This document shows positions 1-7,733 of a stretch of DNA of 64,000 nucleotides, one piece after another. Source of the stretch: Nostoc sp. RI_552 (GTDB taxonomy: Bacteria; Cyanobacteriota; Cyanobacteriia; Cyanobacteriales; Nostocaceae); the NCBI GenBank assembly GCA_016124525.1, contig WGNO01000026.1:57413-121412 (forward strand). The letters run 5' to 3'. The notes beneath the pieces were generated by a model. It saw nothing but the letters and a program-made list of their open reading frames with translations. It had not been told where the DNA came from and searched no databases. Within the stretch, counting starts at the first letter, position 1, and every line of letters starts with the position of its first letter. The position numbers and the translations under genes were made by a program.

Positions 1-259
1 TTTTACTAATTGATTAAGTATCTAATTCATCCATTGATTTTATTTTTTAGTGTTTTTATTCAGATTTAACCTTTCAATAAACAACAAGTTACTAGGTTAT
101 GCAATCCCTCTTAAGATCCATGAAAAAATGATTTTTTTTTATCAAAAATAAGTAGTGCATATTGTTCTTTTTCTGGGAAGGCATAAATGTTAAACAATGG
201 TTAAATAATGCACTTTAGGTTTTAATTAGCAAAACTATATTGCAACGCAGAGAATCACC

Positions 260-934
260 ATGGTCAATGTAATTAATTGTGACACCGACAAAGGACTCCT
301 GACTTACATTATTCAATTTCTCGCCTCTAGTACCTTAAAAATTGACGCTGGTGGCACTGATGCAGTATTTGATTTTGAAGACGCACTTGATCAAACTGAA
401 ATGGCACAGTTGGCGGTTAATGAACTGAAAAAAATTCCTGAAGTACGCAATTTGTTTAAAGAACGTTGGCTTCCTGCTGCTTTTAATCTGGATGATTTAG
501 GCCAACTTCCAGAAGGTACTTTAGGTCATGTTTATGCTCATAAAATTAAGTCCCAAGACTTTAATCCCTATTTCTACAAGAAAGTTCCTGTGGTTGATGA
601 TATCTCCTACCTCAAGATGCTCTGGAGAACTACTCATGATATTTATCATGTGGTGGCGGGGTTTGATACTGATGCAATTGGTGAAATTGCACTACAAGCG
701 TTTTTTATGGCTCAAACACCTATTCCTATCAGTGCTATGATTGTCAGTTTTGGTATCGTGATGATTAGCCTTTATGAACCACATAATTTGAAATATTTAA
801 TGTCTGAAATTTGTCGTGGTTACAATTTAGGTTGCCAAACTCCAGATAAGTTTATCGCTCAAAAATGGGACCAATATTGGGATTTACAAGTTGGGGATAT
901 TCGGGGAAAATTGGGAATGAAGGCTATTTTATGA
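260..934 (+). CDS. Coq4 family protein
   Basis: Protein of 224 residues. The centre carries the Coq4 signature HDxxH-x11-E, seen here as HDIYH followed 12 residues later by Glu (about residues 129-145), which binds a divalent metal in this family. In eukaryotes and proteobacteria Coq4 acts in ubiquinone biosynthesis. Cyanobacteria make plastoquinone and no ubiquinone, so the substrate here is unknown; a role with another quinone or prenyl lipid is inference. There is no signal peptide. A hydrophobic stretch around residues 150-172 could be a membrane-facing helix, as in Coq4. The ATG at 260 gives a normal N-terminus. The gene stands alone and converges on the leftward cassette that ends at 1042. 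Confidence 0.85.
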   Translation: MVNVINCDTDKGLLTYIIQFLASSTLKIDAGGTDAVFDFEDALDQTEMAQLAVNELKKIPEVRNLFKERWLPAAFNLDDLGQLPEGTLGHVYAHKIKSQDFNPYFYKKVPVVDDISYLKMLWRTTHDIYHVVAGFDTDAIGEIALQAFFMAQTPIPISAMIVSFGIVMISLYEPHNLKYLMSEICRGYNLGCQTPDKFIAQKWDQYWDLQVGDIRGKLGMKAIL

Positions 935-995
935 AGCTGATGCTTTCTAGGCACAATTTAACGGCAATTTTCCCAGAGATATTTCTGTTTTAATT

Positions 996-1017
996 CCTTT
1001 CCCGAAGGCGGGAAAGG
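996..1017. terminator. Hairpin between convergent genes
   Basis: A perfect 9-bp stem, CCTTTCCCG / CGGGAAAGG, with an AAGG loop sits between the Coq4 gene and the leftward cassette. It is symmetric and could end transcription from both sides, but neither strand has a strong T-run after it. Termination is therefore inferred from position and stem only. Confidence 0.5.
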
Positions 1018-1041
1018 GTAACATGACATTAGGGTTTGCTA

Positions 1042-1413
1042 TTACAGCCAATCCCGATAAGCCGAAATTTCATTGACGCTGATTTCAAATGGCGTACCTT
1101 TGCCAAATGGAGGATAAACCCGGATTTTGGCGTTAGTCGTAAACCTCTCTAGTCTATTCCCTAACTGGGGAATGTTACTCACTATGTGCCAGTAAGATAC
1201 TATGTCAGGGCAATCAATAATTAGCATCAAGGTTGTGCTATTTTTAGTGAGATACCATTGACACTTAGATAAGAGGACTTGGGTAATGCGATCGCAAGCC
1301 TGAAAAAAGTATCTCCCAGTGGATCGCTCGAACTCCAGATGGAGGATTCCATCCTGTTTTGTGACCTCAGTGGGTGGTAAGTCATCAGGAGGAAGCAGGT
1401 GTAGTTTAGACAT
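1042..1413 (-). CDS. Conserved hypothetical protein, last gene of the LLM cassette
   Basis: A 123-residue soluble-looking protein that I do not recognise. The N-terminus is Pro/Leu-rich (LPPDDLPPTE). The rest alternates beta-like segments and short helices (LHLEFERSTGRYFF, TLMLIIDCPD, AKIRVYPPFG), compatible with a small alpha/beta fold. No signal peptide, membrane segment or catalytic motif is visible. Its ATG lies inside the 3' end of the flavin oxidoreductase gene (8-bp overlap), so the two are probably translationally coupled and work together. It is the distal gene of a three-gene leftward unit. Confidence 0.7.
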   Translation of the reverse strand: MSKLHLLPPDDLPPTEVTKQDGILHLEFERSTGRYFFQACDRITQVLLSKCQWYLTKNSTTLMLIIDCPDIVSYWHIVSNIPQLGNRLERFTTNAKIRVYPPFGKGTPFEISVNEISAYRDWL

Positions 1414-2410
1414 AATTCCGAACCTCTTCGTTGTAGCGCTGCAAACTATCTAAGTTTTTTTGCAAAACAAAAGATGAGGGTTTGAGTGCTAATGTAGCGA
1501 GATTTAACTCGTCTTGAAATTTTTTGATTTTGTCGCGACAAGTCCTCACATCACCAATAATTGAGTTCTCAATCAAATAATCTTCATCGAAACAAATATT
1601 TGTCCGATCAAATGGCTTTTGATTGGAGTTCGAGCTATTCTGCATTATGTAAGCTGAGTTAGCTTGCATTTTTTTACTGAATTTGCGAATGAATGGCAAT
1701 GCCTCACTCACTGCTTCATGGTTGGTTTTACCAAGATAAAAGAAACGTGCCAATACAAGTTTTTCTGAGCCACTAGCATTCAAAGCCCGATATTTAGCCA
1801 CGGTAGTTTTCAATCTCTCTAAGGAGAATGGAGGTCCCCCCATTAAGCCGAAGGAATTTTGGGCTGCAAATTCTATGCTTTGATCATGACCGCTGGCTAT
1901 GTAAACTGGAATTTGATTTTGCAAAGGCTGGGGATAAATTGACAAGCAATCACATTGATAATACTGCCCTTTAAATGACACATCAGTTTCATATAAGAGC
2001 TTTTGAATCAAGGCGATGGCTTCTAACATTTTGGCGCGAGATTCAGCCATTGGTGTGCCAAAATGCTTATTATGTTGGGGAAAAGGCCCTCCTTTGCCAA
2101 CCCCAAATAACAATCTGCCATTACACAAATTATCCAAGGTGGCGATATCTTCTGCTGTCCGAATTGGGTTATGGAATGGCAGTAACACCGCCGCCGTACC
2201 TAATTGAATAGTTGAGGTCAGCCCTGCTAGGTGTGCCATCAACAGCAACATAGAGGAGCTGAGATTGAACTCATTGAAATGATGTTCACTCACCCAAGCT
2301 GACTCAAAACCTAATGTTTCCGCCTGCTGTACTAGAGCGACTTGTTCAAAGATTGTGCGACTGCTATTGTGATGATGATTTTCGTAATTGCAAAAAATTC
2401 CGGTTTTCAT
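1406..2410 (-). CDS. LLM class flavin-dependent oxidoreductase (luciferase-like monooxygenase)
   Basis: A 334-residue TIM-barrel protein of the bacterial luciferase-like superfamily. Family features visible: N-terminal strand MKTGIFCNYE; FESAWVSEHHFNEF, where the EHH motif is typical of luciferase-type enzymes; then IQLGTAAVLLPFHNPIRTAED and the phosphate-binding region GRLLFGVGKG. Such enzymes use reduced FMN and O2 to oxidise aldehydes, organosulfur compounds or other small molecules. The substrate cannot be read from sequence. It lies between two unknown genes on the same strand, with 17 bp to the upstream gene and an 8-bp overlap with the downstream one, so the three form a probable operon. 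Confidence 0.9.
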   Translation of the reverse strand: MKTGIFCNYENHHHNSSRTIFEQVALVQQAETLGFESAWVSEHHFNEFNLSSSMLLLMAHLAGLTSTIQLGTAAVLLPFHNPIRTAEDIATLDNLCNGRLLFGVGKGGPFPQHNKHFGTPMAESRAKMLEAIALIQKLLYETDVSFKGQYYQCDCLSIYPQPLQNQIPVYIASGHDQSIEFAAQNSFGLMGGPPFSLERLKTTVAKYRALNASGSEKLVLARFFYLGKTNHEAVSEALPFIRKFSKKMQANSAYIMQNSSNSNQKPFDRTNICFDEDYLIENSIIGDVRTCRDKIKKFQDELNLATLALKPSSFVLQKNLDSLQRYNEEVRNYV

Positions 2411-2427
2411 TGGTGGCGATGGCTATT

Positions 2428-2790
2428 TTAAGTTGTCACCCATTGCAATTCCAACCATAGGCGCGGATTGGTATGCTTGAGCTTTGACATGGGATCCCGT
2501 AGCAATCGCTTCGCGTTCATACAGACCACTTGAACTAGCCCCATATTTTCTGCTAATTCCCTGAGTACATTTTTTTGGGCTTGCACATGAGGAAGTATTT
2601 CTTCCGAGCAATAAATCGCTATATATTGCAAACGTCTAGCTGGTCGTCCCCAGAAACAGGTGATGACTTTCACATGGCATCCGTCTAGTAACTCCCCAAG
2701 TTTTGGGTAATAGTGAGTGACAACTCGTGTGAATTCTTTAGCTAGGATATGTTCAGCAATCATTTTAACTGATATTTCTGTAGCGTTCAT
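2428..2790 (-). CDS. Conserved hypothetical protein, first gene of the LLM cassette
   Basis: A protein of 120 residues of unknown function. A GTG codon precedes the ATG at 2790 directly; ATG is taken as the start and no clear Shine-Dalgarno is visible. The protein looks soluble, with an N-terminal amphipathic helix (TEISVKMIAEHILAKEF), a beta-rich centre containing CFWGRPARRLQYIAIYC, and a basic C-terminal third. It has four Cys residues (in VITCFWG, AIYCSEE, GCHV, VVCMNA), too irregular for a recognisable metal site. It is the promoter-proximal gene of the leftward cassette with the luciferase-like oxidoreductase. Confidence 0.65.
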   Translation of the reverse strand: MNATEISVKMIAEHILAKEFTRVVTHYYPKLGELLDGCHVKVITCFWGRPARRLQYIAIYCSEEILPHVQAQKNVLRELAENMGLVQVVCMNAKRLLRDPMSKLKHTNPRLWLELQWVTT

Positions 2791-3017
2791 CACGCTATTT
2801 AATATAACATATATTTGTTATTTAAGCCTGACAAATTAAATGATTTTTTTGTTTTTATTATTAAAAAATGAGGTTTGCTTTACTTGAGCATTACCTCATA
2901 TTTAACCGGGGCTATTTCAATTAGTGAAAGTTTCTCTGTTCCATAGAAAGTTTTAAATTTGAAACTCAAAATTTGCATTTTGAATTAACGTACATTGTGA
3001 ACTTTGCATCCTAATTA

Positions 3018-3329
3018 TTAACGAGTTTTGCGCTCTGCCACTAAAACCTCAGCTACCATTTCTGGCACATCTACAAAATCCAAAAATCCTTCTGAAGCAG
3101 GAATAGGTGAAACAAATGTATAGTTGGGGTCACACATTCCTGTATCATAGACTTGAATAAACCAACGGTCAGGAAATCCTTCTACACCCAATTCCACAAT
3201 GTACCAACTTTGGCCAATCAGCCGAGAGTTGAAGACAAAAAACCATTCTCTGTGATCTTCTGAGATGTTCCAATCTGCCATGAGGAACTCTAACGCAATT
3301 TGTCCGGCGTCGGTTTCAGTTAGCAGCAT
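3018..3329 (-). CDS. Small hypothetical protein (possibly immunity-protein-like fold)
   Basis: A 103-residue acidic protein. After a short helix (AGQIALEFLMAD) come two beta-rich stretches with many aromatics: REWFFVFNSR, then SWYIVELGVEGFPDRWFIQVYDTG. The pattern of a helix followed by W-F-x-F strands resembles small YrhB/Imm35-type immunity proteins, but this is a weak resemblance and not an assignment. The ATG lies two bases after the stop of the upstream 88-residue gene, and the GGAG overlapping that stop region serves as ribosome binding site, so the two are translationally coupled. Confidence 0.6.
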   Translation of the reverse strand: MLLTETDAGQIALEFLMADWNISEDHREWFFVFNSRLIGQSWYIVELGVEGFPDRWFIQVYDTGMCDPNYTFVSPIPASEGFLDFVDVPEMVAEVLVAERKTR

Positions 3330-3331
3330 AT

Positions 3332-3598
3332 TTACTCCTTACTTGCAACATCAGAATTTGGAAGTTCAGGATATAAGCCCAGTTGCTTTGCTAATTCACG
3401 AGCCACAAAAAATAAAAACTGAGCGCCATCTTGATTACCTCCATGTGCAAAACTAGCGGCTACTTGCAGCATTGTCTCCACGAAGCCAGCATCAATCAAT
3501 TCTGGTTGAGCTTCTAAAACTTCTGGTTCTTGACCATTAGGACATCTAAGTAACTGGTCAATCAAATCGAAATATTGGATCTGGCGTTGTTCTGTCAT
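3332..3598 (-). CDS. Free-standing copy of the N-terminal helical domain of cyanobacterial CHAT/TPR proteins
   Basis: An 88-residue protein. Its pattern (YFDLIDQLLRCPNGQEPEVL, then LIDAGFVETMLQVAASF, then a helix ending in ARELAKQLGL) matches from memory the conserved leader found at the N-terminus of many cyanobacterial TPR and CHAT-protease-like proteins, where it reads roughly LLxCPxGEEPEIL..LxDAGLVxxMxxVA..LAxxLGL. Here the domain is followed directly by a stop, so it is encoded alone. Its function is unknown; a recognition or adaptor module is inference. It is coupled to the 103-residue gene downstream. Confidence 0.7.
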   Translation of the reverse strand: MTEQRQIQYFDLIDQLLRCPNGQEPEVLEAQPELIDAGFVETMLQVAASFAHGGNQDGAQFLFFVARELAKQLGLYPELPNSDVASKE

Positions 3599-3638
3599 GA
3601 TGATTTTCTTTGTTGATGAGTATAATTTGCAGTGCTCA

Positions 3639-4064
3639 TTACTCGATACTTTGCTGCCAAAGCCTTTCTAACATTTCAACTCGTTCTTTTAATATTGCAG
3701 CACGATAAACAAGATATCTGTCGTACACAATAATCCCTAATCCGACAAAAATTGGGGTGATTAAGACAAACCATTGTAAAATGGTAACAAGTTTATATTC
3801 TTCGGCAGCAATTAATAATCGGTTCACAAGATTGCGGTCAGATTTCTCCTGAATTGTCTGATTTGGAGATAAAGTTGTATCTGTTTGTTGGAGAATTAAG
3901 GCAGAATTATTTAGAGCATCTTTGTGGATTTCGCAAACTAAATTCTGCATTTTAACGAACTCTAAATGTCTTCCCCAAACAATGCTAAATACCACTAAAA
4001 CTGGAGAAAAAACTACTAAGGTTACTAAACAAACTGCGAGAACATTTATAAGTTTAACTTTCAT
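3639..4064 (-). CDS. Two-TM membrane protein of unknown function
   Basis: A 141-residue protein with a hydrophobic segment at about residues 7-29 and another at about 92-114. The roughly 60-residue hydrophilic loop between them is predicted to be extracytoplasmic. A short charged tail (ILKERVEMLERLWQ) may form a coiled coil. GGAGA lies six bases upstream of the ATG. The gene precedes the 88- and 103-residue genes by about 40 bp on the same strand, so it is probably the first gene of a small operon. No family was recognised. Confidence 0.65.
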   Translation of the reverse strand: MKVKLINVLAVCLVTLVVFSPVLVVFSIVWGRHLEFVKMQNLVCEIHKDALNNSALILQQTDTTLSPNQTIQEKSDRNLVNRLLIAAEEYKLVTILQWFVLITPIFVGLGIIVYDRYLVYRAAILKERVEMLERLWQQSIE

Positions 4065-4324
4065 ATTTGCTCTCCTTCATTAGGTATGATGCACCCAGAG
4101 AAACCTCTGTTGCTGTTTACCTAACTACTTTTTGATTCTCGATTGATAACAGGTTTGATACTAAAGATTAACCATTGCTTACTATTCAGCTCCAGGGCCA
4201 AATATTCAAACATTATCCATTTTTCCACAAAAGCGGTCTAGAAAAGCTATAACTATCAACTTAGGACTAACATCTTACTAACCTGAAAATTTGACAACTT
4301 TTAGCAGTACAAGAGTTAAGAAGT

Positions 4325-4366
4325 CCCCCCTTGTTCTTTGGGTAAAACCCTAGGAACTTCGGGGGG
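4325..4366. repeat. Nested hairpin element
   Basis: Three stems are stacked around one centre: CCCCCC/GGGGGG outside, GTTC/GAAC in the middle, GGGT-AAA-ACCC at the tip, separated by small internal loops. A 42-bp near-symmetric structure in a non-coding divergent region is too ordered for chance and could be a small dispersed repeat or an RNA structure. Neither flanking gene reads into it as a terminator. Confidence 0.5.
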
Positions 4367-4524
4367 TAGAGGGGAATCTCTGCGTAAATCCTACAAAATT
4401 TATAGCAGTTCTTCCTGTTGATCCGAGTTTAACCTAACTGAATTAGAATTATTAAAATTATTAAATTTGTACTCAAAGCCTAGAACTTATATCTCATAAG
4501 ACTTACATAAATTATTTGGAGTAT

Positions 4525-4582
4525 GGGTACTAGTGTTTTTTAGGTAGGGTACTAGTGTTTTTCAGGTAGGGTATTAGTGTTT
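4525..4582. repeat. 22-bp tandem repeat, about 2.6 copies
   Basis: Units start at 4525, 4547 and 4569. The first two (GGGTACTAGTGTTTTTTAGG.. and GGGTACTAGTGTTTTTCAGG..) differ at one base; the third is truncated after 14 bases and has one change (GGGTATTAGTGTTT). The 22-bp period is two helical turns, so the copies lie on the same DNA face. It is about 410 bp upstream of cysteine synthase. Regulatory function is speculation. Confidence 0.75.
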
Positions 4583-4988
4583 CTGCACTCAAGGTCAAAG
4601 CTTTGTGGAGCAATGGTGGAGGGCAGTTTTTATTTTAGTTTTTAACCCTTAAAGCTTGTACTCAATAAAATGGATGATGTGGGGAGTATATACTAAACTA
4701 ACAGAACAATCTATTATTTTTTATAGAAAATGCAGCTTACTATACCAAATATAAATTATTAAAAATGACATTAACAATGGTTGTGGTTGAGTAAACAACA
4801 GATAAATAAATTTACCTGAGACAAAAACTGTAAATTTAAGCTATTGAACTAGATTATGGTAATTCAGAAACATTATGGGTTAAGGATAGATGAGAAAATT
4901 GCATTAACTAAATTATTTAGGTAAACAATTTTTTAATTTCGTAAAAGTAGATAGTATCGACATTTACAGGAAAAATAGGAGTTAATTT

Positions 4989-5939
4989 ATGAGAATTGCT
5001 AAGGATGTGACAGAACTTATTGGCAGAACTCCGTTAGTACAGTTGAATAAAATTCCTCAAACCGAAGGAGTAGCAGCTAGGATAGTTGTCAAACTCGAAA
5101 GCATGAACCCAGCAGCGTCAGTTAAAGACCGGATTGGCATGAGTATGGTACTTGCTGCGGAAGCCGAAGGTTTAATTCAGCCAGGAAAAACTATTTTAGT
5201 GGAACCAACTTCCGGGAATACAGGCATTGCTTTAGCAATGGTAGCAGCAGCCCGTGGCTATGGTTTAATTTTGACAATGCCAGAGACAATGAGCCAAGAA
5301 CGACGCTCTATGCTCAGGGCCTACGGTGCAACTTTAGAATTAACACCGGGGCCACAGGGAATGCGGGGAGCAATTAATCGAGCTGAAGCTATCGTGGCCA
5401 ATACCCCCAATGCTTTGATGCTGCAACAGTTTGGCAACCCAGCCAATCCTAAAATTCACAGGGAAACCACCGCCGAAGAAATTTGGTTGGATACCGATGG
5501 AAAAGTAGATATTGTTGTTGCTGGGGTGGGGACTGGTGGGACGATTACTGGTATTGCAGAGGTCATAAAACAATATAAGGGGAGTTGTCAAGCCATCGCG
5601 GTGGAACCAAGTAATAGTCCTATCCTTTCCGGTGGTGCAGCCGGGCCTCATAAAATTCAAGGTATTGGCGCTGGATTTATCCCAGATGTTCTGCGTCTGG
5701 AATTAATTGATGAAGTAATCAAAATCAGTGATGAACAGGCGATGAGTTACGGGCGGCGTTTAGCCAAAGAAGAAGGACTATTATCTGGTATATCCTCTGG
5801 GGCTGCTTTATGTGCTGCAATTCAAGTAGGTAAACGTCGAGAAAATGCTGATAAATTAATCGTCATGATTCAGCCTTCTTTTGGAGAACGTTATCTCAGC
5901 ACACCAATGTTTGAAGATTTGTCTGGAAACAATGATTGA
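4989..5939 (+). CDS. cysK: Cysteine synthase (O-acetylserine sulfhydrylase)
   Basis: A PLP enzyme of 316 residues that makes L-cysteine from O-acetyl-L-serine and sulfide in the cytoplasm. It starts with the family opening ([16 protein letters not shown]). The PLP lysine is in [11 protein letters not shown], the substrate loop is [12 protein letters not shown], the PLP phosphate loop is [10 protein letters not shown], and the C-terminal serine motif is [10 protein letters not shown]. Length is normal for CysK/CysM. TAGGAG about 8 bases before the ATG is a good ribosome binding site. The gene is monocistronic and converges on the Cys-rich protein gene. Several paralogues are usual in Nostocales, so CysK versus CysM is not settled. 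Confidence 0.9.
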   Translation: MRIAKDVTELIGRTPLVQLNKIPQTEGVAARIVVKLESMNPAASVKDRIGMSMVLAAEAEGLIQPGKTILVEPTSGNTGIALAMVAAARGYGLILTMPETMSQERRSMLRAYGATLELTPGPQGMRGAINRAEAIVANTPNALMLQQFGNPANPKIHRETTAEEIWLDTDGKVDIVVAGVGTGGTITGIAEVIKQYKGSCQAIAVEPSNSPILSGGAAGPHKIQGIGAGFIPDVLRLELIDEVIKISDEQAMSYGRRLAKEEGLLSGISSGAALCAAIQVGKRRENADKLIVMIQPSFGERYLSTPMFEDLSGNND

Positions 5940-5960
5940 TTAACTCTATCCTACAATCAT

Positions 5961-6329
5961 TTAAGCTGTTGTCATTGCTAATCTTCGACAAGATTCAGCA
6001 CAACGACGGCACATATCAGCGCAAGCTTTCATCTGACCATCACTACCTATGGTGTCGCAGTCATTGGCACAAAGTTCACACAGTTGAGCGCAAACATCGC
6101 AGGTGCGAGTGTGTAAATCTGAGGTTCGGAGCATGAAATTAGCACTGGTACTGCAAATTTCGGCGCAATCAAGCATGAGCCGGATATGATTGGGTTCAGC
6201 ATGACCACCACCTTCTTTGAGGCAATATGTTACAGTATTTAAGCAAATACTATGGCAATCCAAGCAGTTTTGAATACAATTCTTCAGATCACGGTTTACT
6301 TGGTTTAAGGTGAGTTGTTCTATGGACAT
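5961..6329 (-). CDS. Four-helix-bundle copper-binding (Csp/DUF326-like) Cys-rich protein
   Basis: The ATG at 6329 is chosen because CCAGGA lies 8 bases upstream. The upstream extension in the same frame lacks a better signal. The 122-residue product has about 14 Cys, mostly as CxxxC or CxxC pairs one or two helix turns apart (CIQNCLDCHSIC, CAEIC, CDVCAQLCELC, CADMCRRCAESC). This is the pattern of copper storage proteins, whose Cys line the inside of a four-helix bundle and hold many Cu(I) ions. There is no signal peptide, so a cytosolic form is predicted. It converges on cysK with 21 bp between stops. Copper as ligand is family knowledge; zinc or another thiophilic metal is possible. Confidence 0.85.
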   Translation of the reverse strand: MSIEQLTLNQVNRDLKNCIQNCLDCHSICLNTVTYCLKEGGGHAEPNHIRLMLDCAEICSTSANFMLRTSDLHTRTCDVCAQLCELCANDCDTIGSDGQMKACADMCRRCAESCRRLAMTTA

Positions 6330-6596
6330 TATTGTAAATCCTGGAATTTTTGAGTTGATTAATGAGGTGTCAATCACCCTAAACTCACCTTAAAACTTGA
6401 TGCGTATAATTACTTCTCACTAATGCAATAAATACTAATGAACAATATATCTAACCATTGAATTAGCAAGATTCCATCACAAGTAACAGATATAATAAAA
6501 AGGCATTGCTGAAACAATTGCAGTAGAACTGAGATTTACAGCAACACCAAGTTAAATCAGGGTTTCGCTAATTGTGAAGGAAAATACTACTGTGTT

Positions 6597-7064
6597 CTAG
6601 TGGTTACAGCTACCTTGATGATGATGGTGGTCATGGCCATGACCTTGGGCGCAGCCTTGTAAATTCTGACTTCTCAAGCCTTCGCTTAGTACTTTTAAAG
6701 ATTCATCCACAGGCTTTAAGCCAATCCAAGCATCTATTGTTTCCACATCAAAACCTACCTCACGCCGAGTGTCTACTTCTAATAAAGGACGGCGAATTAA
6801 AAGCGGGTCTTGCAGCATTAGTTCTAAGGCTGTTTGTGCATCAATTGTTTCTGGAACTACCTCACCAGATTTGATTTTAGGAGCAGAACGATTAAACCAT
6901 TCAGCTACAGGGCGATGGCCAAAAAATGACCGTAAGCGCTCAACAGTCCAAGGTTCTTTCAGCAGGTCATACACTACAACTTCATGACCAGCGGCTGTTA
7001 GCAAGACTTTTTGCTTAACACCACCTTTACAACCAGGTTTCTCGTAAAAAATCACTCTAGCCAT
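6597..7064 (-). CDS. Nitrogenase-associated ArsC-family protein
   Basis: The ATG at 7064 has GGGAG 8 bases upstream and is preferred to an in-frame TTG at 7088; the product has 155 residues. It has the thioredoxin-fold ArsC/Spx pattern: strand ARVIFYEKPGC with one N-terminal Cys (Cys12), then KQKVLLTAAGHEVVVYDLL and PWTVERLRSFFG, followed by RPLLEVDTRREVGFD. This matches the family named nitrogenase-associated protein in diazotrophs. The C-terminus is His-rich (GHGHDHHHHQ) with two Cys, a probable metal-binding tail. It is the distal gene of the leftward unit behind the heterocyst cox operon. The biochemical role of the family is unknown. Confidence 0.85.
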   Translation of the reverse strand: MARVIFYEKPGCKGGVKQKVLLTAAGHEVVVYDLLKEPWTVERLRSFFGHRPVAEWFNRSAPKIKSGEVVPETIDAQTALELMLQDPLLIRRPLLEVDTRREVGFDVETIDAWIGLKPVDESLKVLSEGLRSQNLQGCAQGHGHDHHHHQGSCNH

Positions 7065-7116
7065 TGCACTTACTCCCAATTTACTCAATGGTCATTTTTC
7101 TTCTTCATTCCCCTCA

Positions 7117-7731
7117 TCAAAACTTTTTAGCCTTATGGGTAACTAAGTCAAATTCAAACCTCTCATCCGGGTCAGTTTCTCCATAAACATTAAAAGTCAC
7201 AGTTGGTTCTTCACCTATGGCTTCTACGCTATGAATTGCATCAGGAGTCAAGCTGATAATATCTCCTGGAAATAAAGTTATTTCTCCTGTAGGTGCAACT
7301 TGGTCCAGAAAATCAGGGCTGTGGATACGTCGCCAAAAAGTGTTTTTTTCTTGACCTTTTAACACGGCGACAACTCCCCAGGTTCCATGATTATGAATAG
7401 TTGAACGACTTCCCGGTGCAAATGTTACCGTTTGCACAGTTAATGGAAAACCCAATTCATCGTATAGGAGTAAAACAGAGTTTCCCTTTTGAGCACAAGG
7501 TTGTAAGTATTGAGTTTGTACCCAGTAGGAATTTACAATCAAGCGTCTGACAAGCATACGAATTTCTGGTAGACGACTGGATTCATCTTCTACTCCGTGG
7601 AGGACATCTTCTACCTCAGTTAAAAACCGATATAGTCGATAATTTTCTTTCAATAAATCCCATGTTCTTAGGGATTTACAAGGCTGATATTTACCGTCTC
7701 CAGTGACTAGCCAATCCTGACCTTTGCTCAT
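7117..7731 (-). CDS. Cupin protein, cysteine dioxygenase-like
   Basis: A 204-residue single-domain cupin. Metal-ligand pattern: IHNHGTWGVV (His113, His115) in motif 1 and the distal His167 in PDAIHSVEAIG, preceded by LFPGDIISL. This arrangement occurs in the cysteine dioxygenase type I superfamily, which oxidises thiols with Fe(II) and O2. Oxidation of cysteine or another thiol in a heterocyst is inference. The gene sits between a 53-residue ORF, whose stop is two bases upstream, and the ArsC-like gene 52 bp downstream. Confidence 0.8.
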   Translation of the reverse strand: MSKGQDWLVTGDGKYQPCKSLRTWDLLKENYRLYRFLTEVEDVLHGVEDESSRLPEIRMLVRRLIVNSYWVQTQYLQPCAQKGNSVLLLYDELGFPLTVQTVTFAPGSRSTIHNHGTWGVVAVLKGQEKNTFWRRIHSPDFLDQVAPTGEITLFPGDIISLTPDAIHSVEAIGEEPTVTFNVYGETDPDERFEFDLVTHKAKKF

Positions 7732-7733
7732 GA

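Larger units (their letters stand above)
4065..4988. other. 924-bp intergenic region upstream of cysteine synthase
   Basis: There is no credible ORF. It separates divergent genes and contains two structured elements listed separately: a nested hairpin at 4325-4366 and a 22-bp tandem repeat at 4525-4582. A GTA-N8-TAC string at 4954-4967 matches the NtcA half-site rule but lies only 21 bp before the cysK start. The rest is AT-rich with nothing recognised. Confidence 0.6.

Noticed and set aside
4954..4967. GTA-N8-TAC match to the NtcA site before cysK
   Set aside because: The site is only 21 bp before the ATG, next to the ribosome binding site, with no -10 box at NtcA distance. The six fixed bases are expected about 16 times in 64 kb by chance.
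7065..7088. TTG start for the ArsC-like protein
   Set aside because: The ATG at 7064 has GGGAG at ideal spacing and begins directly with the first beta strand.
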